64,000 nt of DNA from Methylobacterium sp. E-045 (GTDB lineage Bacteria > Pseudomonadota > Alphaproteobacteria > Rhizobiales > Beijerinckiaceae), in NCBI RefSeq assembly GCF_022829685.1, contig NZ_JAKSYE010000064.1:1-64000 (forward strand), written 5' to 3'. Position 1 is the stretch's first letter, and every line of letters starts with the position of its first letter. A program made the translations under genes and the position numbers. The notes beneath the pieces are model-generated. The model saw only the letters and a list, made by a program, of their open reading frames with translations, was not told the DNA's origin and did no database searches. Below are positions 54,601 through 64,000 of the stretch, one piece after another.

Positions 54601-57462
54601 ATGGCCCTCATCAAAGAGATCGATTACGGCACCCCGATCCGCGTATCGGAGCAGACCGTCACCCTCAACATCGACGGCATGAGCGTCACCGTTCCGGCCG
54701 GAACCTCGGTGATGGCTGCGGCGATGCATGCGGGCACGCAGATCCCCAAGCTCTGCGCCACCGATTCGCTGGAAGCCTTCGGTTCCTGCCGCCTCTGCCT
54801 CGTGGAGATCGAGGGACGGCGCGGCACGCCCGCCTCCTGCACCACCCCGGCCGAGAACGGCATGGTGGTCTCGACCCAGACGGACAAGCTCGCCAAGCTC
54901 CGCAAGGGCGTGATGGAGCTCTACATCTCCGATCACCCCCTCGACTGCCTGACCTGTGCCGCCAACGGCGACTGCGAATTGCAGGACATGGCCGGCGCGG
55001 TCGGCCTGCGCGACGTGCGTTACGGCTATTACGGCGCCAACCACGTCAAGCCGACCTCGGACCAGTACCTGGCCAAGGACACGTCGAACCCGTACTTCAC
55101 CTACGACCCGTCGAAGTGCATCGTCTGCAACCGCTGCGTCCGCGCCTGCGAGGAGACGCAGGGCACCTTCGCCCTGACGATTTCGGGCCGCGGCTTCGAC
55201 AGCCGCGTCGCCGCCGGCCCCACCGACTTCTTCAACTCCGAATGCGTGTCCTGCGGCGCCTGCGTCCAGGCCTGCCCCACGGCGACGCTCCAGGAGAAGT
55301 CGATCATCGAGCACGGCCAGCCGGACCATTCCGAGGTCACCACCTGCGCCTATTGCGGCGTCGGCTGCTCGTTCAAGGCGGAGATGCAGGGCACCCGCAT
55401 CGTCCGCATGGTCCCCTACAAGGACGGGAAGGCCAACGAGGGCCATAGCTGCGTCAAGGGCCGCTTCGCCTACGGCTACGCCACCCACAAGGACCGCATC
55501 ACCAAGCCGATGATCCGCGACAAGATCACGGACCCCTGGCAGGAGGTGTCGTGGGAGGTCGCCATCGACCGCGCGGCGTCGGAGTTCAAGCGCATCCAGG
55601 CCAAGTACGGCAAGGATTCGGTGGGCGGCATCACCTCGTCGCGCTGCACCAACGAGGAAGCCTACCTCGTCCAGAAGCTCGTGCGTGCCGCCTTCGGCAA
55701 CAACAACGTCGATACCTGCGCCCGCGTCTGCCATTCGCCCACCGGCTACGGCCTGATGTCGACGCTCGGCACCTCGGCCGGCACGCAGGACTTCGCCTCG
55801 GTGGCGCATTCCGACGTGATCCTGGTCATCGGCGCGAACCCGACGGACGGCCACCCGGTCTTCGGCTCGCGCATGAAGAAGCGCCTGCGCGAGGGCGCCA
55901 AGCTCATCGTCGCCGATCCGCGCAAGATCGACCTCGTGAAGTCGCCCCACATCGAGGCCGATTACCACCTGCCGCTGAAGCCCGGCTCCAACGTCGCCTT
56001 TATCAACGCCATGGCGCATGTCATCGTCACGGAAGGGCTCATCGACGAGGCCTATGTCCGCGAGCGCTGCGACCTCGGCGATTTCGAATCCTGGGCCCGT
56101 TTCATCGCCGAGGAGCGTCACTCCCCCGAGGCCCAAGCCGACAAGATCGGCGTGAACCCCGAGGACATCCGGGGCGCCGCCCGCCTCTATGCCACCGGCG
56201 GAGCCGCCGGCATCTATTACGGGCTGGGCGTCACCGAGCACAGCCAGGGCTCGACCATGGTCATGGGCATGGCCAACATCGCCATGGCCACCGGCAATAT
56301 CGGCATGCTGGGCGCCGGCGTGAACCCGTTGCGCGGCCAGAACAACGTCCAGGGCTCCTGCGACATGGGCTCGTTCCCGCACGAGCTGCCGGGCTACCGC
56401 CACGTCTCGGACGATGCCACCCGCGAGACCTTCGAATCCCTGTGGGGCGTCCAGCTCGACAAGGATCCGGGCCTGCGCATCACCAACATGTTGGACGAGG
56501 CCGTCGATGGCGCCTTCAAGGGCATGTACATCCAGGGTGAGGACATCGCCCAGTCCGACCCGGACACGCACCACGTCACCGCCGGCCTGATGGCGATGGA
56601 ATGCATCGTCATCCAGGACATCTTCCTGAACGAGACCGCGAAATACGCCCACGTCTTCCTGCCGGGCGCCTCGTTCCTCGAGAAGGACGGCACCTTCACC
56701 AATGCCGAGCGCCGCATCTCCCGCGTGCGCAAGGTGATGCCGCCGCTGGCCGGCTACGGCGATTGGGAGGGCACGATCCTGCTCTCCAACGCGCTGGGCT
56801 ACCCGATGAACTACTCGCATCCCAGCGAGATCATGGACGAGATCGCCTCGCTCACCCCGAGCTTCAAGGGCGTCAGCTTCGCCAAGATCGACGAGCTCGG
56901 CTCGATCCAGTGGCCGTGCAACGACGCCGCCCCCAACGGCACGCCGATGATGCACGTGGACCGGTTCGTGCGCGGCCTCGGCAAGTTCATGATCACCGAA
57001 TACGTCGCCACCGAGGAGCGCACCGGCCCGCGCTTCCCGCTCATCCTCACCACCGGCCGCATCCTGTCGCAGTACAATGTCGGCGCGCAGACCCGCCGTA
57101 CGGAGAACTCGCGCTGGCACGAGGAGGACGTGCTGGAGATCCACCCGTTCGACGCGGAGGTGCGCGGCATCGTCCACGGCGATCTGGTGGCCCTGGAGAG
57201 CCGCTCCGGCGACATCGCCCTCAAGGCGATCGTCTCCGAACGGATGCAGCCGGGCGTGGTCTACACCACCTTCCACCACGCCAAGACCGGCGCCAACGTC
57301 ATCACCACCGACTTCTCGGACTGGGCCACAAACTGCCCCGAGTATAAGGTGACGGCGGTCCAGGTGCGGCGGACCAACCGGCCGTCCGATTGGCAGGCGA
57401 AGTTCTTCGAAGAAGACTTCTCGCTCACGAGAATCGCGACCCAACTGAATGCTGCCGAGTAG
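54601..57462 (+). CDS. fdsA: NAD-dependent formate dehydrogenase alpha (molybdenum) subunit
   Basis: 953-residue catalytic subunit. A 2Fe-2S domain (Cys52, 63, 66, 80), a His-Cys3 4Fe-4S site (His112, Cys116, 119, 125), two ferredoxin clusters (Cys173-183 and Cys215-225) and a further 4Fe-4S site (Cys249, 252, 256, 284) lead to the bis-MGD domain. The metal ligand is Cys377 in CARVCHSPTG with His378; it is Cys, not selenocysteine. The molybdopterin-binding C-terminal domain ends near residue 930. AGGAGG lies just ahead of the ATG. Tungsten instead of molybdenum cannot be excluded from sequence. Confidence 0.95.
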   Translation: MALIKEIDYGTPIRVSEQTVTLNIDGMSVTVPAGTSVMAAAMHAGTQIPKLCATDSLEAFGSCRLCLVEIEGRRGTPASCTTPAENGMVVSTQTDKLAKLRKGVMELYISDHPLDCLTCAANGDCELQDMAGAVGLRDVRYGYYGANHVKPTSDQYLAKDTSNPYFTYDPSKCIVCNRCVRACEETQGTFALTISGRGFDSRVAAGPTDFFNSECVSCGACVQACPTATLQEKSIIEHGQPDHSEVTTCAYCGVGCSFKAEMQGTRIVRMVPYKDGKANEGHSCVKGRFAYGYATHKDRITKPMIRDKITDPWQEVSWEVAIDRAASEFKRIQAKYGKDSVGGITSSRCTNEEAYLVQKLVRAAFGNNNVDTCARVCHSPTGYGLMSTLGTSAGTQDFASVAHSDVILVIGANPTDGHPVFGSRMKKRLREGAKLIVADPRKIDLVKSPHIEADYHLPLKPGSNVAFINAMAHVIVTEGLIDEAYVRERCDLGDFESWARFIAEERHSPEAQADKIGVNPEDIRGAARLYATGGAAGIYYGLGVTEHSQGSTMVMGMANIAMATGNIGMLGAGVNPLRGQNNVQGSCDMGSFPHELPGYRHVSDDATRETFESLWGVQLDKDPGLRITNMLDEAVDGAFKGMYIQGEDIAQSDPDTHHVTAGLMAMECIVIQDIFLNETAKYAHVFLPGASFLEKDGTFTNAERRISRVRKVMPPLAGYGDWEGTILLSNALGYPMNYSHPSEIMDEIASLTPSFKGVSFAKIDELGSIQWPCNDAAPNGTPMMHVDRFVRGLGKFMITEYVATEERTGPRFPLILTTGRILSQYNVGAQTRRTENSRWHEEDVLEIHPFDAEVRGIVHGDLVALESRSGDIALKAIVSERMQPGVVYTTFHHAKTGANVITTDFSDWATNCPEYKVTAVQVRRTNRPSDWQAKFFEEDFSLTRIATQLNAAE

Positions 57463-58312
57463 ACGAGACGAAATCGGGATCGCTCAAAACGATGCGTCGG
57501 CTCCCACGAGCCGGCGCGTCCCGACCCTGGTCGTGGCCTACGAGGATCCGACGCCCAGCGACGGGCATCGTGATCTCGCCGTCGAGATGCCGGTCAACCT
57601 CGTCTATGGCAGCGTGCCCTACGCCGTCATGATGACGACCCCGTCCGACCTCGTGGATTTTGCCTACGGGTTCAGCCTCACCGAGGGTATTGTCGACGCC
57701 GTCGACGAGATCAGGTCGGTGGAGGTCGAGGACGGCGAGGGTGGCCTTCGCCTCGTGGTCGATCTCGCACCGGGGCGATTGCGCGAGCACCTCGCCCGGA
57801 AACGCGCCATCTCCGGGCGTACCGGATGCGGTGTCTGCGGCATCGACGATCTCGCATCCCTTCCCAGGGCCGAGCCTCGTGTCCACGCGGCCGCTCAGGT
57901 TGGGATCGGGTCGGTCCAGCGGGCGCTGCTCGCCCTGGGCGACGCGCAGGTTCTCAACCATGCCACCCGCGCGGTCCACGCGGCGGCCTGGGCCGATCTC
58001 GAAGGCAACCTTCTCGCCGTGCGCGAGGATGTCGGCCGCCATAACGGCCTCGACAAGCTGATCGGCGCGCTGATGCGTGCCGGGACCGATCCACGCGATG
58101 GCTTCGTCGTGATCACCAGCCGCTGCTCGTTCGAGATGGTGGAGAAGACCGCGACCTTCGGTGCTGCGGTCCTCGTGGCGATCTCCGCGCCGACGTCGCT
58201 GGCCATCGACCGGGCGCGCCTGCACGACATGACGCTCTGCGCCATTGCCCGGTCGGACACTCTCACGGTCTTTTCTGGCCGCGACCGCCTTCGTCTTGCC
58301 GCCGAACGCTAA
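57449..58312 (+). CDS. fdhD: Formate dehydrogenase accessory protein FdhD
   Basis: FdhD (FdsC) sulfurates the molybdenum cofactor with sulfur from a cysteine desulfurase before insertion in the alpha subunit. The sulfur-binding loop is CGVCGID (Cys at about residues 127 and 130). Other features are EMPVNLVYG, GFSLTEGI, and the GDP/cofactor-like segment EDVGRHNGLDKLIG. 287 residues. Its start overlaps the end of fdsA by 14 bases. Confidence 0.94.
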   Translation: MLPSRRDEIGIAQNDASAPTSRRVPTLVVAYEDPTPSDGHRDLAVEMPVNLVYGSVPYAVMMTTPSDLVDFAYGFSLTEGIVDAVDEIRSVEVEDGEGGLRLVVDLAPGRLREHLARKRAISGRTGCGVCGIDDLASLPRAEPRVHAAAQVGIGSVQRALLALGDAQVLNHATRAVHAAAWADLEGNLLAVREDVGRHNGLDKLIGALMRAGTDPRDGFVVITSRCSFEMVEKTATFGAAVLVAISAPTSLAIDRARLHDMTLCAIARSDTLTVFSGRDRLRLAAER

Positions 58313-58354
58313 ATCGCGCGCGGCCGTCCTTCACCCGTCGACAGAGCCAGTCCC

Positions 58355-58648
58355 ATGAGCGCCCTGACCACCAACGACAAGCTCGTCCGCATGGCGAACC
58401 AGATCGCCGGCTTCTTCCGATCCTATCCGGACGAGGAGGCGGTTGCCGGCATCCATAAGCACATCGTGGCCTTCTGGACGCCGAAGATGCGCCGCGCCCT
58501 CGAAGCGCATGGCCCCACCGAGGGAAGCGGTCTCGATCCGCTGGCGTTGAAGGCGATCACGACATCGCCGAACCAGAGCGACAGCCCCGTCCGGGCGGCC
58601 ACGAACGACCCCCACCTCCAGGGGGCGGGCGCCAGCGACGCCGGCTGA
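58355..58648 (+). CDS. fdsD: Formate dehydrogenase delta subunit
   Basis: 97-residue small protein typical of the delta subunit/chaperone FdsD. The core is helical (TTNDKLVRMANQIAGFFRSYPDEE, AVAGIHKHIVAFWTPKMRRAL). In related systems FdsD is needed for full formate dehydrogenase activity and probably acts in assembly. It begins 42 bases after fdhD and closes the fdsGBACD operon. No metal motif is seen. Confidence 0.9.
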   Translation: MSALTTNDKLVRMANQIAGFFRSYPDEEAVAGIHKHIVAFWTPKMRRALEAHGPTEGSGLDPLALKAITTSPNQSDSPVRAATNDPHLQGAGASDAG

Positions 58649-58672
58649 CCGGCGCTTTCGTGTCCGCATGAG

Positions 58673-58710
58673 AGAAAGGCGCCGAGCCTGTTGTCGCTCG
58701 ACGCCTTTCT
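58673..58710 (+). terminator. Terminator closing the fds operon
   Basis: AGAAAGGCGCCGAGC pairs with GCTCGACGCCTTTCT (15 pairs, one mismatch) across an 8-base loop. It sits between two convergent genes and its symmetry could serve both. Confidence 0.7.
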
Positions 58711-58737
58711 TCATCATGGTGGGATTCGAGATGACGG

Positions 58738-59649
58738 CTACTCGGCCGGGCGGTCGCCCTGCTGATCCTTGTCCGTCGCTCCGGGAACCACCGTCGCGCC
58801 GCCGATGACCCGAACGGCCTTCCTGTCGGCCGGGGGATCGCTCCAGGTCTGGGCCGCCTTGGTCGACGGGGCCTGCGCGGCGTCGCGTCGGGGCTGATTC
58901 GCGGCAGGTGTCGGCGGTTCGGCCTTCGGCTGCTCGATGGCGGCGACCGGCGGCGTGGTGGTCCGAGCGTCGGAGGCTGCATCCGTGGCGGCCGGCGAGG
59001 GGGCTTCCGGAGCGAGCCGCGGCGCGGCCGGTTTTGCCGGCGGGGCCAACCGGGTGACCTTGCGGGGCGACGGCGCGTCCATCGGGCGTCTCGCGTCGCC
59101 GGTCCTGGCATCCGGGTTGAGGCCCGATGGGTTGCGGTCGAAAGGCTCCGCGCGCGTGCCGGCCTCGGGGCGCGCCGCCACGTCGAAACGCGGCTGCCGG
59201 CCGACGCCGTCTCCGGTCGGGATCCTGGCGGGAGGAACCAGCCGTTCCGCTTCGCGCATCGGTCGACGGGGCTGCTCGTCCGCCTCGGTCCAGCCATAGC
59301 CGGGGGCTGCCGGACGAGCGACCGGAACCGGCTGCATCGGTACGCCGAGACGCTGGCGGTCGAGGACCGCGCCGTCCCGTGCATCCACGAACAGCCGCAC
59401 CCGGTCGCCATAGGGGCCGGTCGCCTCGACGATGTAGGCCCGGCCATCGAATCGCGGCCGCGTCACCTCGGTGAAGCCCCGGTCGTTGAGACGCCAGACA
59501 ACGGCGCGAGGGGGGAGGAGCAGATCGGGCTCGTAGCCGTACTGGGCCTGGGCAGTGCCCGTCCCCAGGGCCGACAGGGTGATGAACCCCGCCAGCAGGG
59601 ACAGGCTGATCGTATGGGAGCGCACAGGCGCCCTGCGGCTCGATTCCAT
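58738..59649 (-). CDS. Exported proline-rich protein of unknown function
   Basis: 303 residues. A signal peptide (SHTISLSLLAGFITLSALGTGTAQA is its hydrophobic part, trimmed by cleavage near AQAQ) is followed by a small globular part (about 40-105: YGYEPDLLLPPRAVVWRL, AYIVEATGPYGDRVRLFVDA, GAVLDRQRLGVPMQP), possibly PepSY-like, and then about 190 residues rich in Pro, Ala, Arg and Asp without secondary structure. Likely a periplasmic or envelope-associated protein with a disordered tail. The start at ATG 59649 is chosen because the signal peptide follows it; the longer frame upstream is not protein-like. No family recognised. Confidence 0.65.
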   Translation of the reverse strand: MESSRRAPVRSHTISLSLLAGFITLSALGTGTAQAQYGYEPDLLLPPRAVVWRLNDRGFTEVTRPRFDGRAYIVEATGPYGDRVRLFVDARDGAVLDRQRLGVPMQPVPVARPAAPGYGWTEADEQPRRPMREAERLVPPARIPTGDGVGRQPRFDVAARPEAGTRAEPFDRNPSGLNPDARTGDARRPMDAPSPRKVTRLAPPAKPAAPRLAPEAPSPAATDAASDARTTTPPVAAIEQPKAEPPTPAANQPRRDAAQAPSTKAAQTWSDPPADRKAVRVIGGATVVPGATDKDQQGDRPAE

Positions 59650-59979
59650 GGTGCCTCGTCTTGCTTTGTCGTTCGTTCCGTAGCCCACTGTTGGCGCAGG
59701 TCTATGGAGGTCTCGGTGCGGTCCATCACCCCGCATGCCGCTTGTGCTTGGCCCATCCTGTAGACCGCTCGAATGGGGCGGGAATGCGGGTGAAGCGCGG
59801 CAAGTCGCGGGCGTCGCGTTTCTGTCGGTTTTCCCAGTCCCGTCGCCCGTCCGGGCGTCCCGGTGCATGCGTATCGCGAACCTCGATCCGTCCGCGAGGT
59901 CGCACTGCGCATCAAACCTGTCCAACACGCGCGCGAGCCTCTTGCTGGACCGTTTAAAATCTGTCACCTTCCGTAATTA

Positions 59980-60003
59980 GGACAGTACGGCTGTCCCATT
60001 TTT
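59980..60003 (+). terminator. Terminator-like hairpin without an upstream plus-strand gene
   Basis: GGACAG-TACGG-CTGTCC followed by CATTTTT. No plus-strand gene lies before it for more than 1.3 kb, so it could end a small RNA or an unstable short transcript. Confidence 0.45.
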
Positions 60004-60139
60004 GGCAGGGCATCCCGGCGGCGAGCGATCTCCCGGGACGAGGTGCCTTCGAGGAACGTGGAAGGTCTGAAGCGGGTGTTGGGTCTCACGAAAAAACGAG
60101 ATTCCAAGCCGGTCGCCATCGCGGCGATCCGGGCCCGCA

Positions 60140-60157
60140 CGGCTTGAATTCAAGCCG
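60140..60157. promoter_or_regulatory. Perfect 18-bp palindrome before gltB
   Basis: CGGCTTGAATTCAAGCCG is its own reverse complement and sits about 150 bases before the gltB start, a position fit for a dimeric regulator. A related segment CCAAGCCGGT occurs at about 60104-60113. Confidence 0.5.
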
Positions 60158-60308
60158 GCGCTGAGCCCGCGGAGAGCGGGCGCTTCCTCACCGAAGATCC
60201 TGCCCGAATCCGACCGCGTCGAGGACGGAGCCTGAGTGCCGGATGGCATTTGGGCATGAAACATGCTCGCATGCGGGCACGGACGAACGAGGCTGAGGGG
60301 TTATGAAC

Positions 60309-64000
<3,692 letters not shown>

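Larger units (their letters stand above)
59650..60308. other. Long gene-free region upstream of gltB
   Basis: About 650 bases with no credible gene. It holds a hairpin with a T-tract at 59980-60003 and an 18-bp palindrome at 60140-60157 (both listed). An 81-codon frame at 59735-59980 ends exactly at the hairpin, but its product looks like chance sequence. GAGGGG at 60295-60300 is the gltB ribosome site. Confidence 0.6.

Noticed and set aside
55732..55740. Selenocysteine at the formate dehydrogenase active site
   Set aside because: The codon at the metal ligand position is TGC (Cys377), and no in-frame TGA interrupts fdsA.
54529..57444. 971-codon open frame opposite fdsA
   Set aside because: fdsA shows all its metal-binding motifs; the antisense product has no recognisable domain.
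59735..59980. 81-codon frame before the terminator-like hairpin
   Set aside because: No ribosome site, no signal or domain, and amino-acid content looks random; an RNA is likelier than a protein.

Overview
The window looks like a chromosomal segment of a GC-rich alphaproteobacterium of the order Hyphomicrobiales, most probably Methylobacterium or Methylorubrum. This is inferred from gene content and order: a PQQ alcohol dehydrogenase with a lanthanide-type metal site, a soluble NAD-linked molybdenum formate dehydrogenase set (fdsGBA, fdhD, fdsD), an aa3 cytochrome c oxidase cluster in alphaproteobacterial order, and the alphaproteobacterial blocks pdxJ-acpS-lepB-rnc-era and rpsB-tsf-pyrH-frr-uppS-cdsA-dxr. 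I saw no rRNA, tRNA, CRISPR array, insertion sequence or phage gene. Almost all of the window is core genome.

Layout. 1-3.3 kb: exported PQQ dehydrogenase, MgtC-family membrane protein, PepSY and PH-domain proteins. 3.4-9.3 kb: pdxJ, acpS, lepB, rnc and era, overlapping or tightly spaced, then an rRNA-type methyltransferase and an RsuA-type pseudouridine synthase. 9.5-16.2 kb: translation, nucleotide and isoprenoid/lipid block (rpsB to dxr). 16.2-21.7 kb: five genes (DUF2269, SDR-DoxX, TetR, EmrA, EmrB) lying between dxr and rseP, which are often adjacent in this group. 21.9-30.5 kb: envelope block rseP-bamA-lpxD-fabZ-lpxA-lpxI-lpxB. 30.5-36 kb: small outer-membrane-like protein, double cold-shock protein, receiver protein, Ppx/GppA, RlmE and a ferredoxin-reductase-like protein that has lost its iron-sulfur cysteines. 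36-44 kb: a large membrane GGDEF/EAL protein, M16 peptidase, threonine synthase, a glycosyltransferase-like orphan and a DUF4864 protein. 44.2-51.1 kb, minus strand: coxB-coxA-ctaB-small protein-ctaG-coxC, then DUF983 and surf1. 51.5-58.6 kb: LysR regulator and formate dehydrogenase operon. 58.7 kb to the end: a proline-rich exported protein, a 650-base gap with regulatory-looking elements, and the start of gltB, cut by the window edge.

How the parts connect. The periplasmic alcohol dehydrogenase, the cytoplasmic formate dehydrogenase and the aa3 oxidase fit C1/alcohol oxidation feeding NADH and electrons into respiration. The central 9.5-30.5 kb makes ribosome factors, UMP, undecaprenyl phosphate, CDP-diacylglycerol, isoprenoid precursor, lipid A and the BAM assembly core, so it is a growth and envelope block. 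The least routine signals are: paired TetR operator palindromes in the 5.6-kb insertion; a hairpin-rich bamA leader; a codon-usage shift in the BamA barrel; an S2 protein with a helix-hairpin-helix-like tail; a LysR-box-like dyad before fdsG; and a perfect 18-bp palindrome before gltB. I did not find a clearly new multi-gene system.
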